Shown: positions 37,572-52,128, counted from the first letter of the stretch. The stretch: 64,000 nt of DNA from Tigriopus japonicus (GCA_010645155.1 CM021316.1:10784119-10848118); one strand, 5' to 3'. A program made the numbers and translations. The notes: generated from the sequence alone by a model not told the origin.

Positions 37572-37736
37572 ATGGATGCTTTGACAGTGAAGGATCTCGT
37601 CCGCCGGGCCACAGCTACACTCTCCGATAATGATCTTGAAGGTCTCAGTTGTCATCCTTCATCAAGGACACTTCGCAGCAATCTCCGTTTGACCCTTTCC
37701 ACGTGGCTGTGGATGACTCCTCTCATTGAAGAGTGA
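37572..37736 (+). other. Possible upstream ORF (54 codons) in the 5' leader
   Basis: An ATG at 37572 opens a 54-codon frame ending in TGA at 37734-37736, 122 bp before the proposed receptor ATG. Codon composition looks ordinary and not low-complexity, and the peptide (starting MDALTVKDLVRR) has no domain I recognise. If this DNA is in the 5' UTR, the frame could act as a translation-damping uORF. It may also be chance. A transcript spanning the interval would decide. Confidence 0.25.
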
Positions 37737-37858
37737 TGTTCCGGACGATTGACGTGTTCCGGCCAGTGATGAACACTATTTGTCCACGAGATTATTGGTC
37801 TTGATCAAGCCTTCCGCACCTCTTGTCCCGAGGAGGAGCTGACGCCAACAAAGGAACA

Positions 37859-37980
37859 ATGAGCACCTTCGGAATACAGAGGCGGTGTCAGGATGTGTTC
37901 ATTGCCAAAATGACACTACTCATCGCCATTTTGACCATCTTCTTTGGTCAAACCTTCAAGCTAAACGTCTTCGTTGAAGG
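37859..37980 (+). CDS. GABA-A-like receptor subunit, candidate exon 1 (signal peptide)
   Basis: The ATG at 37859 is the first after an in-frame TGA at 37802-37804. It gives 40 codons plus two bases (GG), followed by a good donor GTAAGA at 37981. The peptide is basic at first (IQRRC). It then has a hydrophobic run TLLIAILTIFFG preceded by an internal Met at residue 18 (MTLLIAIL), and either Met would yield a secretory signal peptide, as an extracellular-first ion-channel subunit needs. The two leftover bases join with the first base of exon 2 (C) to make a Gly codon, so the phase fits. The link over ~20 kb is inferred from phase, signal-peptide character and strand. Another N-terminal exon in between cannot be excluded. 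Confidence 0.7.
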
Positions 37981-39866
37981 GTAAGAAGCCTGCAAACACT
38001 CTGGGGCTTAAGCTAATAACACTTGGAAGACTGGATGGGGGACGTTCATCCGTAGGTAGCTATCTAACGCCAACGGGAAAGACGTGCGTTTTGGCGGAGA
38101 GGAGGAATCTTCTTAGGTTTACTTGCTTGCCTCCTTTGGGTTCCGTCTCATTTGGCTGGCAGTGAAACCGGGGATGAACAAGCCGAGAAAGATTTATCGC
38201 CACTAATTTCAACGTCCTGTCATAAATCAGCAAAGGCAGGTTTCGACCCGGCATTTTATCCCTTTACCTATCCATTCACACACAAGTGCCTTCGAGGGAG
38301 ACGGGTTTCACGCAGTTCGTTGCTCAATAACATTCCAAAGAAACCCTCCCGAAGTCATTGGGTCCATTCAATTGGTTATCGCGTAATGGAACGCTGTTTC
38401 ATGATTAATATCAATTCAGTGGCGCTTTTGAACGATGGTAGATTTGACTGATTTGAATTTCCCACCTCACTACTAGTTCAAATGTGGGGCTAATTTTGAA
38501 AAGTGAAGCTGGCTCCTCAGATAAAGATGGTCGAACAGAGTGAACTTTGATGCTGTTTGTCAACAATTTGGGTGGGAATGGAGGTGGTGAGCATACGGTA
38601 GCATCCTCCAAAAGGAAGCCCGTGTGATGTCAGATTAACCTTTTCAAGACCAAATATCCATTTCTTCAACTTCCCCATGGTATGTCCCACGAGAGGCGGA
38701 AAATTATGGCAACTCATGCTGTGTCAATTTGACTGCATGAGTTCGCCGAGGAAGCATACACACACACATTCCATGGTAGCTGGGTTATGGAAATGAGAGC
38801 ACAAGAAAATGCCACCAGATGTGATGTACTTTTATTGTACTCCTTTCTCTACTATTTTACGTTGGCTTAAGCTTGCTTCCATTGGTTGAAATTGAAGCCG
38901 TGGTTCCCTTTTTCAACTACTATTTATTCCGAGTTCAAGATGGTCTTTCTTGTGGAAGGTTTTGGGAATGGCAATTGAGATCAATGGCATTAATTCAATT
39001 GGATTCTTATGGGCATGAGGACTTCCTTCTTTGTGGGATTTTAAAGCCATTTCGAATTGGAAATCGGGATTGAACTCGTGCCAATGGAAAATTGAGCATT
39101 CATTCCTATGCACATCAAGCCAAAAAATCAACAACCAAGGATCAAAATTTGAATGGAAATTCAACAAGTTCCAATGAGACAAGGCTGAATCTTTCAGCCT
39201 TCTTCCCGCCTCAGAAATGCCAGGAATGAGAGTTAACAGTCAAAGACCGGTCGACCTTCAAGTCCATATTTTCTGTTCGATAGAACTTCCCCTTCTAAAA
39301 GAAGATATTGCCTCGAGATTTGGCCGATTGGCATTGGCACACTAACTCCGTCTTCTTGGCCTGATCTTGTTGTACTCTCTGTGTAGAGTGGACTTGTCGA
39401 GAAGTGCGTATGCGACTCTTGGTGTTGGTGGTTGGTTGGTTGGTTGGTGCCTGGGCTCCAATGGAGGCAGAAAGTGATAAATTTCATTTACGTTAGTCTG
39501 CGCCTGACAGTAATATTTGAGTTTGTACACAGCTCCTTCCTTCCGGCCTTGCTTCTCTTTCTTTCCTTCTCTTTCTCTATCGTTCCCTCTTTCTTTGGGA
39601 ACACCCGAAACGTGATCTCAGTGAATTCGGACTACACAATCGTCCATTCATCTCTTAATAAGTGTTCATGCCTCGTTCGTGGTGAATATATTCTTAGCCA
39701 GAGAAGAGCCAAGATGGCCACCAAACAGGAAAACTCTTCGGAACTAAACGTACTACTATGTGTGCACAGAACTAAAGCATCTTCTTGCATGTGATGCGTT
39801 CGTCCTTGCAATCACCTTTGCTTGCGTTTGAGGCTTGGTCAATGACGTACCGTGGCATCCAAAAGT

Positions 39867-39938
39867 GCACAACCAGGGCACAAGGGACTCTCAACTACGA
39901 GGTTGAGTTGAGCTCCCTGGTATAGTTGCCTGTTGTGC
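39867..39938 (+). other. 72-nt imperfect hairpin in intron 1
   Basis: GCACAAC at 39867 pairs with GTTGTGC ending at 39938. Further in, AGG/CCT, CAA/TTG, GGGA/TCCC and CTCAAC/GTTGAG also pair, leaving a 6-nt-range loop and one asymmetric bulge of about 8 nt on the 3' arm. The overall size is that of a pre-miRNA, but the large bulge is not ideal for Drosha/Dicer processing. I list it as a structure and not as an RNA gene. Confidence 0.35.
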
Positions 39939-42454
39939 TATTGTCAAGGTTCGATTCGTCGACATATTAGCAACTTTTGAACCCTTTGGGGAACAACCAA
40001 AGGTTCCAACCAAACTTGACGTCAACGTTCCACTTCATTATAATCGAAATTCCTTTGATCATTTGGTCGAGAAAGCCAAATGCAGCCGGAAGCCGGATTT
40101 CACCGACCGTTTGTACCCTACCCTATTGCCTCTCCCCACAGACTTTCGGTCTCATCAGGTTCAATTGATAGTCATTCAATGGTTTTGAGAATTGACCACG
40201 AAGGCCAGCCTTGTTTGAATTGTTGATTGAATGCCACAAATTTGTAATTGGCCCCGTTTGGAAAGGGTGGGATGAATAAATCATGGCAGGGTTTGTGGTT
40301 TTGGGTGGGCATGACGTCCGTTGTCTCTCGACAACCAAACTTGGGACCAAGTTTTGAGGGCCAAATAACAGCCTTCTTTGTAATTGAAAATGTTTCCAGA
40401 AACAACCATTTGGGCTGTGAGGAAGAAAAGTTTACGTTCTCAAGAGTCTCCTATTCAACAAGGCTTAATTGGCTGAATCTTTATCCGCCCTCATCGTAGC
40501 ACGAGCGCCAATAATTGTTGAAGGTCTCTGATTGAAACTTAAAATTGTCTCAATAAACCATAGCTTAATCATACCGATCTGGTGGTTTTCATTTGTTTTT
40601 ACGCCTGCTTGGCGACCGAATTTTCATTTCGAGATCCTTGGAAGAAAACTTTTTTTTAACTTTTCACGTTTCTAGGCAAAAAACCAAATAAGCCAACGAA
40701 CAAGCGGACTTGGAGAGGGGCCGATAGAGACTGTCCCAAGGCCGGGATCGAGATTTGGGGCGATTAATCCTATCAGTGGAGGAATTGGAGGGCAAAAAGT
40801 CCCTCCTGAATGTTTAGGAAAGTTTTCCTGCTCGAGCTGAGACTCCCAAGCCCATGCCCAAAAGAATCTAAAACTGTCGAAAAATCATAAAATCACAAAT
40901 AGAGGACATGAAAACAAATCAAAATGAGGCTCAAGAGGGAAATGGACCCTCAAACTTTTTGTAGCATTACAGCATAAAACAACTTTAGACCTAGTTGGAC
41001 AGAAAACGTAAATGAAACTTTGATGAGCAAAAGTTGTTCAGGAGAATGCACAATGACGTACTTGACAGTCACCCTGAAGGCGTATTGTTTACGAAAGTAA
41101 AAATCCTTGAAACTAGAGTTGCTTCATCCCTTTCCATGCTCGAGAACTCACTTTGATATCCTTCACGTTCATCATTTTATGACATGATAGCAATAGAGCC
41201 AATGTTTGGAATCAATACAGTGCGAGGTTCTTGAAGAGCTCCCAGCTTCATTGAATAAACTAAAATGTTCAAGCCTTCCACGGAGTTTTTTCCCAATACT
41301 CTGCAAGTTGAGCGTTTCCCAATGAAAAGTGGGAGAAGAAGAATAAAGAACAGGGATGGAGGAGCTACGAAAAAGCAACTTCACGGGAGGCGAAGTACGA
41401 CATGAAATTACATAAATTTGCATTTGCCGTACTGTTTTTTTTCTTCTGCTTTCTTATCATGTCGGCAGCTCGCTTCAGACTGGTAAGTGTAAGAACGAAT
41501 GCTCAGGATTGGGAAGATGCCAACCAAGAGCTGGTCTTTCTTGTTTGAAAAGAGGAATTGCCTTGCATTATAAATCTTTCCGGACAATGCATTCGAGTCC
41601 GGGAATCCGAACATACCACGCGAAACAGCTGCTGCAACAACGCCACAATATTGAGTTTCCACCGACGACAAAATGTTAATTCTGGAACAATAACGATGGG
41701 ACAGTAATCTCCTTCAAACCCCCCTAATCCCAGTTTTGACAAGCGTTGGTTTTAAAGAGAGATGCCTTGAAGGGGATCGGAATGAACATTCTTCAACAAT
41801 GTATTGGATCTCGGCCTCGTCGACTCCCAAAGAGAGAGAGCGAGAGCTCAATGTAATCCCCCAACTTTCACCGTTTTAAACTTCATCCTGACAGATATAT
41901 TGGAGAACCAACCAACCTACCAACTAACCGACCTTCCACGTAGATGACCTTAGCGAGGAGATGTATTAGTAAACTTCCCGTCCAAGCTTTATTATGGCCA
42001 ACGGAATGTGCTCGCTGTACTTCGAGTTGCTTGATTGCTCTTTAACAATGGCTCGAGGAAGTGTGTTTGAGTGAGACAGAGAAAGAAAGGAAAACGGTTT
42101 GCTTGAAGGTTTACCACTCACCAAACGTCCAACAGAATGGTAAAGAGATCGAACATGAAACCTCCGCTCAGCTCAGTCATTCATTCCCTCAGTCGTTATG
42201 GTACAACATCAAAATGTACATTTAATCGGCAGTGCAATCAATGCAAAGGATTTGTTTGTCTCATTCGGAAATATATTTGCTTAACCTTGACGAAAAAAAA
42301 AAAAACATTTTTCCCGTCAGCGTACTTGAGCCACAATATGATAATGTTTCAAAACAACCAGCTCCGTCACAATCAACTGTCTTTTGTGCAACCCCAAGTG
42401 CAAAAAAAGTAACTTTAACGCATGACACATTCATTTGCTCCCTTGTACTTCTTC

Positions 42455-42479
42455 ATTCCTGGTCCTCAAAACCAGGAAT
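42455..42479. repeat. Perfect 9-bp hairpin
   Basis: ATTCCTGGT and ACCAGGAAT pair around a 7-nt loop within intron 1. No known role is apparent. Confidence 0.5.
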
Positions 42480-45400
42480 TCCAAAGTTTAGTTTTCACTT
42501 CCCGCACAACACAATCAGAAACAATTATTGGAGTGTTCCCACTTGCAAAGTTGGCGTGAAAGGGTCTTGTCCCTTCGCACTTTCACGTTCCCGATTGGGA
42601 ACTTAGGGTCTCTATTTGGCTCAGTTTGTAGTTTGGCCTCAATCGGAGCCCCGACTTTGAGTAGGCTTATCATCGGGAATACTGGTTCCAAAAGGCGTTC
42701 CCACGTCTAAGAACCCTCGTTTTGGAAAAAGGCCTTGTATTGATAAACAAGCTACTCCCGAATTGTACTACGGTTGTATACATGATTTTGTCATTCATCA
42801 CCAAGATATCGAGTGGTAAACATGTCTGTCTTTGGTATTTGAAGAAGGAGATTGAAAGTCACCTTGGGGAAAGGCGATTCGCCCCAAAAGTAAACATGCT
42901 GGAAATTGAGCTCGCTCAACTCTTTCCCCAATATGTCACACTTTTTTGGGGTCGTCCTCGGGAACCCGCTAGTAGCATATTTGTATGAAAATGGGACAAG
43001 CCAAAAAAAAAACCTTTGATGATAAGATATTCTCATCAATACAGTTGGCGCCGTTTTATGTGACCTGGACGGACGCTTCCTAATAAAGGTCCAATATCCC
43101 CAACGTTACTGAATGAAAAGAACTCTTTAACGAGTACTTGATAATTTCACGGTTGTTAATTAATGCGACCCCTCCAAGGACAAGACCTAGAAGAAAGACA
43201 TTGTGAACAAAGAGTTTAAACTAATCATAATTGCCCTTGTCTTGTCTTCAATGACAAATTATGCTTCATTATGAGTTGGATTGAAGTGCGCCACAACCCC
43301 AAGCTTGTGACAAAGATCATGAATGCATTAAAAACGCACTTAATTAGGTACCTTGCTTGTTTTCATGTAAAAGCCTGTCAGTGATTGCCTGAAAATGACG
43401 CCTCTTTTGTGTCAACATGGAAACCAGACCCTCTAGTATGTGAATTAATTACGGAGCAACGACACTTCCAGCCTTCCATTGGTAGGCCTTGATCCTGCCG
43501 TTCCCTTTTCTTCTGTCTTCTGTCTTTCTCTTTCGTTTTGTACGTACGTACTTACGTATGTAGAGCCTCCATTGGTTGCCTGGTTCGCTTCTATCGGACT
43601 TCAAGTGAGAGGAGTTATTCTACTACTATGTTGGAACGTAATTTGCCTCTCCTTCCTCGTCGTCACGGGTCAAAGGACAGACGTGATTGCTCCCCAAAAT
43701 AGCTTGTGGGGCATCAAGATCTTAGGACTCCAGTAAGTACACTCGGCCAAGGGCAGCAGCCCAACACCCAGTCACATTGGAACATGAACAGGAAAATTAC
43801 CGTTAATGACGCCTCTCCCCTAGCCCTTCACATTGAGTTCCCGTAATCCGGGTGACAGTCATTAATGACACTTTTTGTAACTACATTTCCCTTGTGTTAT
43901 TATGCATCTTTCGCTCCGAGGATGTAGAAAGTAGCGTTGTAATCAGAGTAATCTCTTCCATTCTCTATCTCTTGGTTGCGAGCCTCCTGTTGAGCAATCA
44001 GACTCTTCCTCAGTTCCTCATCGGAACCGTTCCACTGAGGGAAATCTGAGGAAGCCAAACTTTGTCTGTCCTTAGACACTCGTTACCGACAGAAGCCTAG
44101 AGTCAGTCGCAGTCCTTGTGCTATGGTTCCCATCACCTTCAAACCCTGTTGTTCCGGCATGTTCCATCTTTTTCTAAGTGGAACGAGAAGCAACAGACTA
44201 TTTGTATTCTCCACCACATGGGCCAATCAAAATGAAGCCAACCTATGAATGGGAAGCAGGAAGTACGGAAAGAGAGGGGCGAACATTATCCATCAGATAA
44301 GTCAGCTAGCCGGCCTTCTCAACTCTGATTTGTATACCCCAATTACTTGACCCAGATTTGAAGTTATCAGAGATTGATCTTACCGAACACGGTTTACTGT
44401 TGTAAGTAAGTGAGTGAGTAGGACATGGAATGGGTGTTTGTTTCAGTTGGGGAAAAGAGAGATAGTTACACTTCTTTTCCATCCGCTCTTTTTTGGATTG
44501 ATGAGAAATGAGAATGGTCTCCAAACCCGGGCTTTTATTTGTGCGTGAGTGAAAGAGCTCCAATGCTGCTTGGGATACTTTGAAAGCAACACAAAACTGC
44601 ACACCCACCACATGTATTGTAGACCGAGGCAAGCACAAGCTACGGATATCTGCGAAATCAAAAGTGCACAACGTGTCATCAGTGATGCCATGACTATGAG
44701 GGAAGATAACTCAAGGCCCCGGCTTCTCGGTCCAAGTTCTCTGAAATCATCTTAAGTTTGCAACTGTTCTCGTTAGAAAGAACCCTTTTCAAGCTCACAA
44801 TAATAAACGCTCTCAGCGTCATCATGCTTGGTAAACGAAGGATCTGGTTGGCAAACTTCGACAAGTTGGGCTTTAAATGGGAGCCCTGTCAGATGGATGT
44901 TGTGGAAGTAGCTGATTGTGTACTTCCAGTTCCAAGGTTGTCTCTTGTGTACTGAGCGCATCAACATCCGCATGAGAAGAAAAACCTCGGCCCTTTGTTG
45001 CACAAACCCTGACCATTTTGCAAATTCTCCACCCACGAGGCTCCCAAGGCCAAGTGGGACTCGAACCAGATCTGCTTGCTTCTGGAATATAGACGCTGCT
45101 AAGTGTAGGGTGTGTATGTATCCGTCAGGGCCACATGATTTACACTCCTCCAAGCGTTTATTTCTGACATTTTCTTTGGCCACCTTGAAAGCAGACACTT
45201 TGGATCTTTTATGCAAATTGAGGGCAACTCATTTTTTTCGAGAAGGAAAGAGGAACGAGAAAGCGAATATACATCGGCCCCATGGGAGGACGCCGGAATT
45301 AGTTCAGGGAATATTAATTTTATCCGTCCTGACGACAACAACCTAACGAAGGCTTATGTTTATCCTCCTGGCGAGGGAATGCTTGCATGTACCTCCAAGT

Positions 45401-48400
45401 TACAATTCCAGTACCAAGTGAGTGGTCTCAAAAGAAACCCTGCCACAGGATGAAAAGTTTTGACGGAATCGCCGTTCGTTAACATCAAAAGGTTCGATCG
45501 CTAATGAGGGATGTCATTTACAAGTTTACACGAACCAAGTGAAGATGACGTCAGTCGGTCCCTTGTGACGTCACATCTTTGAAGCCCAAGAAAATCTGGA
45601 CTCTTGAGGAATACAGCTTTTATGAAGATTGGAATAAGAGGAGGATAAGAAATGGAGAGAGAGAAAGATCCAAAAGGAAAAAAGTTGTTGGCAAAACAAT
45701 TCGAGTTCGCTTTGGAAACGGGTAAATGGCGTATAAACATTGAGCCATGAATCAAGGACGAGCTTGGTGGAAGTAGAGCGCCACCCTCGGAGCAAGTTCC
45801 TTACCAAAGAACACTTGAACGACGTTGAAGCTTCGGGAATATTGATGGCTTGAAAAGGGCTCTTCCAGCCTTGTAAAATATGCACATAATGATCCAGTGC
45901 CGCTCCATTTAGAAATGATGAACAATGTATGATCAACAGACATGACAAGCAAGTCCTTCATCGGCATCAGAATATTAGTGGCGTCAGAGGACGGGAAGAA
46001 GACTCTAAAGTCCTCAAATGGCTCATCCTTTTGTGTGGGTGGTCGTGGTCTTGGTGGTGGGTGATGATTGTCCTTCCTTGAATGAGTTGTCGTCAAAGAG
46101 TCCTTGGTATTTCAGCATGCCGTCACACATTAAGACCTTTAATTGATACATATCTGGTACACTGATAATGGTGGATTGATAATGACTCCCACAAAGCCAA
46201 CAGCCAAAGATCGCTCGATATACGAACAACATTCCGCATGAACCCTGCCATTCCAGAGACCCAGCGAGCAAGCATAGACACGAACTAATAGGCACATTCT
46301 ACCACTACTTGGACCCAATTTCAGGCTTGACAAAGTAGAGCCAGAATCTCCGAATGCCTTACATTCCACATACCAAACGATCGGGCGAGTAAATTTCCAT
46401 GCTCATTAACAATTTACCGTTCCCAGATTCAATGGCGCCAGTCAATAAACTCTGTGCTTTGTTGGTAAATCTTGGGGACGAGAGCACTAATTACTATCAA
46501 CCCGCCAACTCTTAATGAGCGATTGTAGAGCTCAGGGGAATAATAAGCGGTTGAGAAGGCTGATTTGAGAGCGCATGCATTGGTTCGTGTGTCTAATGAT
46601 CAAGCTCAGGCATGCTTGATCGCGGTATTAAAGCGGCCAATTAAATCTCGATTCGAACAAGAGACATTCTCCATAGATCGAGTCGTCCTTTCGTTCCCTT
46701 TTTCCTGGAAAATAAACGCGGAACTTTGTCGGAAAGTCGGAATCTGTGCGTGTACGTCTTTGGGTTTGGCTGTGGGTGATCAATTGAAAATCATCCCAAG
46801 ACTGATTCACTTTGGTGAGAAATGAGAAGTACGAGGGCTTCTCGTATCCGCCATGTTTTCAGAGAACTGCCAATAGTAAGACAGAGATGGCCAGCCTTAC
46901 TTGGGATGGCGAGTAGTAATCAAAACCAGCAGGGGGCAGATAATTCAATTCAGTCTGATGCTCTCGTCCATATGGTGTATAAGAGATTTGGCCTTGATCA
47001 GGGCTGCTTGTTTTTTGCCTAAACACCCATATGTGCACGTTATTGCCAATTTGTCATTGGTCCATTAAAGGGATAGGGAGTCTTAGCAATCAAGTTGAAG
47101 TAGAACTTGGAAGCCTTCGAAAACTTGAGGAATGGGACATGGCAACCCTGTTGAGATGGATTTGGGAAGCAGAGAAAGAGGGGAAAGTGAAAAATCGAGG
47201 TGGAATGAAAGCGTGCTCTGGGACTTGTTTACTCTACTCAAGGCATAATAAGTTTCGCCTTCAAACTGATTTCCACCTCGTTTCTTGCGTACGTACACAA
47301 TTTGGAGGGCTCGAGATGTTTGCGTTGTGAAGCGAAAAAATGGATTCGTTTCGTTCAAGGTACAAGACTCGTCACCTGCTGAATTGGATTGCGAATCCGA
47401 CTGCGCCTTTTGTTTCATTTCTAAGTATCTATTTTTATCCGGTTATGCTCTCTATGTCCCAAATGGTCCAAGGCCAGGCCATAAAACGGCCTTTTTTATT
47501 TCTTTCTCGACGCCCCTTTTGCGGGGAAATTGTAGTCATGAAGACGAAACAAAAGGCAGCTTTAAAGATCTATCTCGACCAACCATCGATTCATTCATTC
47601 AAGGCACCATGGCATATTCAGAGTTCCATGTCAAAGACGATCAAGAAGTATCCGTGAGGGTGATAAAAGAAGGAATTCCGCCATTTCCTCTTGCCCTGAA
47701 GACTTGCAGTTTCTAGTTTTAGTTTCCGGTTTTTTACTTAACCAACTCGTTGCAGTAGAAATCACTCCTCCCTTGCCTCTAACCAACCAATAAAAGTCTT
47801 TTGGCAACATCACAAAAAGTGTACTAAAAGAGAAAAAAGGAGAAGGAGCGAGCTCTATTGTTGAGCTCATTGTTCAACTGAAATTTATCTTCCATGGCAG
47901 TTTCAAACCATGTTTCCCAAGGCAACTCGATTTGCCATCCAGTCATGATCTTCAATTGGAATACCACATATGCAATACAACCATACTCACATCAAGGCCA
48001 CCCCCCTGAAAAAAAGCACTATTGAAAAAAAAGAGAAATTTTGATTCGAGTTTCATTTCTCTAAAAACGCTTTACAAAGCCTGACGATATTAGCTCTATC
48101 TTTAGTTTGGAATGCAATGTTCATTTAAGCAGATATTGAACTAAGACTTTCAAAGCTTGAGTGACAAGAGAGACGATGAAAGGGGGTGGGACAAGTTCGT
48201 CACTTCCATTTCAGGCTTGTCCATTATTTATTCAGTTGGCCAGTTTTGACCATGTTTCTCTTCCATTTTAATGGCCGAGCGCGTCGGACGTTTTCTGGAT
48301 AGAGTTTGGCGTTCATCTTGCTTTTATGTTCTTTGCTCTCATCGTGTTAGACAATAAGACATTCATAAATAATTCACGGGGCTCAACTTCCAAATCTAGA

Positions 48401-51400
48401 CCCACATCTAATACTACTACTATGATATTTGAGACCTTGAGTAGAAACAAAAGCATTGATATGCGTACATTCGGATGTACAAAGCAATGAAGGGTGGAAC
48501 AATGTTGTTTTTGAAATCCAATCATCGACGGTTCCCAAGGCCCTTTAAGGGCGGGAATCTGAGTCTGTAGCCTCACACTCATCTTTGTGTGAGATTATTT
48601 TGTTACAGAGTGGCTCGTATAAGACACGAAAGCGGATCTCGTGCCAATATTTTGCTGTGATCCAATTTTGGAACACAAAGCAGGAAATATAGAATGTTCC
48701 AGGGAAGCCCATGTATCACTCTGAGCCAGGCAATTATTTTTAATATTATAGGACTGGCAACATGTGGTAACGTAGTAATGCGCGATTTTAGCTTTCCTAC
48801 TTTTCCCTTCAAGCACCATTCTTTCAAGCTCACTGTAAAATCCGGGCTCTAGTCAAGAAAATTCAATTGAGAAATATAGTGGTTCGGCGAGGAAGTGATG
48901 AGACAAAAAATGTGTGCAAATTTATTTCTTCGCATTCTCCGAGAAGTGTTGGTAATGATGAGAGGCCGATGAAATGGCATCTTTTTTGACAGTGCACAAT
49001 ATCCAAGAAGATATTGGATAACCAAACCTGAACGCCTCTTTCTCTCGCCTTTTCTCCCTCTGTTCCTCTCTTTGGTCGATCCATATTGTATGGCGTTTTA
49101 GTGGGAAGGTGTGAATCTGCGTGGCTCACATCTTACTAAGATATACGGTATGTATATAAGTGTTCTAACGGAACTCCTACAGACAAATTTGGCAAACATG
49201 TGGAGAGATGTGCCAGGTGTGTCAGGTGCTATTTTTATCTTTAGCCTCTTGAAAGTTAGCGAAAATGAAAGTGGAAACTTGCCAGCTATCAGTCTTAGAA
49301 CACAACCAACGCGTGAGTCTTCTTGGGTTGGTGAGGGGTGAGCAGACAGGCGTCCATCTCCAAGAATGGATCACTTTTTCCTGACACGAGTCAGTGTCCC
49401 AATGGCCCTCTAGACGCCACTCAAATTTCAATCTCATGTAATATTCAGCTTAGTTTGCCTTTAAAGATGACAAGACAACACCAGGATGCTCCTGATCCTT
49501 TAATATTTCATGAGTGACAACCTCGCCTTAAAACTCGACGAGCAGGATGTCAAGTTTCAATATGCCAAATGGGCCCTTAAGGCATTTCTGCCGGAAGCGT
49601 TATGGTGAACGGATAGATGGAGAAACTGATATGAGGTCATAGTGCTAGGAAGAAAATTTTGGCGTACATGTACATTGTCATGAAAATGTAAGCTGAGTTA
49701 GATGTACAATGTGAATCAGTAAACGATTTAAAAAAGGCAAAGAAATAGGAGTCTTGTTGACTAGATTGCACGATACATTTTAAGGCGGCTGATACAACAA
49801 TAACTTCTTTTTGTAAAGCTTATTTGTCGTATCAAAACAAAGCGTGATGTCATCAAAACTTTTCATGCAGCTGTCGCTAGAAGGAGTCTATTTGCGCAAC
49901 CCTTGCGCTTGCATTCACGTCAACCTATTCCAATTGTGTTGTTCACAAAACAATCACGTTCAAGAACAGGAGATGGGATAAGGTTTCTACAGCCAAGTTG
50001 ACATTCGAAACAAGTGAAGATTGTCCTTTCTTGGCGATGTTCACCTCAAAATGAATCAATGAGTGGACGAGATAGTTCGAAAATGAAAGTCTTGGCACTC
50101 CTCTTGCATTTCATCATCCACGAGTGGTCTCTCAGAGATAAGGCCATCACTTGGAATGGAGCCATGTCGCTGGGCATTTTCAGAAGTGGCTTTCAAATTT
50201 CCTGCTGGGATCCTGGCACCCAATATTTTCCTGCTGGCGCTCGCCTCTGCCAGTTCGCCAAAACTAATTATACCTAAATAAAACCATCTGTCACTGTCAT
50301 TTCAAGCTCTCAACTGACTTTTTGGCTCCCTTGAGAGATGTTGCTGCCACCCTTAAAAACAAAGAGACGGAACATTATTTCCTTTCTCACACACGTTCCA
50401 TTTCGATCTCGCTTTTCATACATACCCAACAAGTATGTATTCTCAATTCTCCTCAATTGTGCTAAGAACTTGAGATTTCCCACCCAAATGTTTTCCAATA
50501 TTCAGGGTTCCGTTTTTGAATTTCCATCCTATCTCGACTTGGGTTTAGCATCAAAATTAAGACATGACAGCAATTCGAGCAACGAAACCCCATCGAAAGT
50601 CGTTCTCGTAGCCATTTCTTTGAATGTTTTGGCCCTGGAACAGATGCTCCATCATCGGAAGTGGTTCTCTTGACTGGAACAGTGCTGTGTGTTCGCCTTT
50701 GACGGCGGAAATTTCCACAGGATGGTTTTGTTTGTTTGTTTGTGTGTGTGAATTGAATTGTTTGATTTTTCCGCTTCAAATTCAGTCCAGTCAAAAGTTA
50801 AATCTGACTAGCATACGGCCTTTCCCGACCACGCTTCAGAGTCGGGACTGCTCGACAAATGGAGGCCATTCCATTGGATTTCTTCCTTCGAGATTGAAGG
50901 AACACCCCCGTTCCAAAGCCTATTGTAGTCTGACGTACGTACTCCATACTACAATGAACTCACATACTATACTAGTAATACGCTTTGAAAGCGGCAGTCA
51001 ACCAAAAGTTAGATTGCTTTTGTTTCTTCTTCGCCTGGCACCCCAAAACCTCGAGACGAGATGCCAGCCAAACTGGATGAATTATTACCTGTGCCAGTGA
51101 CGTTTCCACGTCCATCCCCATTGAATGGCGGTGGTAATGGTCCACGATGGATTGGTTCACATGACAACATTGACAAAAGAAAAAGAAGCGTCCGGGCTTT
51201 GACGTCGTTGGGTTCGCGTTACTTACTTTCCATTTGCACTTTGGACGGCCTTGAAAGGTGTCTTGATAGCTTGAGGGATGTGTGCCATGATGTGTAGCAG
51301 ATATACTGTCGGTAGGCTACGAACCTGAAGGCCAATGTAGATGGGAATTCTTGGATCTGGTGTGCTTGCCTTTTGTCCGCCCGCTCAGTGAGTCTCTTGG

Positions 51401-52055
51401 GGATACAAACGGGTGCCAGATCTTTGGGGTGCCAGGTGAATTTCCCCAAGGATAGCTTAGTTTTCCAACTTTGAGGTCAAAACAAATTATCACTCTATTT
51501 GTTCCCTTGTTCCACAAGTACACATCATTGCTCCAATGACATTAGGCATAGTACGCATGTACGATGTTAGACGCGAGAAAGAGGCAGAAGGTAATCTTCC
51601 GTGGAGGCGCCAGAAAACAAGTTAATTTAGAGGTTCTCAGGGTGATAAATACACCGAAGAAATACAGCCTAACACATTCAGATAAGATTGATGTCGGGAA
51701 ATACTCTGATGAAGTTATACCTATTTGAGCAATCTCTCTCGAATACATGCATTTTTTTGAGTTTTGGTGTCTTAAGTCTGTTTAATTGGCACCTTTTTGG
51801 AAGAGTTTGTGTTGATCAGTTTTCGGAACCTCCATGTTCCAATTTCCAAATAACATGAATAACATCAGAGTTATCTGCCGTTCTTTAAGAGAAGGGGTAA
51901 ATGCACTCGGGTTCATTCCAAACTTATTTTTCTTTTCAGGTAAGGTCATTTTTTGTAGACAGCGTATCGAGCCGATAGTTTATTTTTGAAAAGACTCTCT
52001 GTCCTTCAACTCTAGAAAACTTTCCCGACGGACAATAGGGATACAGTATAAAGGT

Positions 52056-52128
52056 AGAAGAAGAAGAAGTAGTAGTAGTAGTAGTGGTAGTGGTGGTGGA
52101 ACCGCCACCAAACAACACCACCACCACT
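52056..52128. repeat. Triplet microsatellite able to form a hairpin
   Basis: A run of GAA, then TAG, then TGG triplets (52056-52099) is followed 18 nt later by the complementary CCACCACCACT (52118-52128). Together they give a perfect 11-bp stem with AGTGGTGGTGG at 52089-52099. Such composite triplet tracts are unstable in length. Confidence 0.8.

Noticed and set aside
44773..45216. 147-codon minus-strand open frame within intron 1
   Set aside because: No domain, and overlapped by an equally long plus-strand frame. It looks like chance.
47285..47716. 143-codon plus-strand open frame within intron 1
   Set aside because: Composition and lack of any motif suggest chance. No splice or promoter context supports it.
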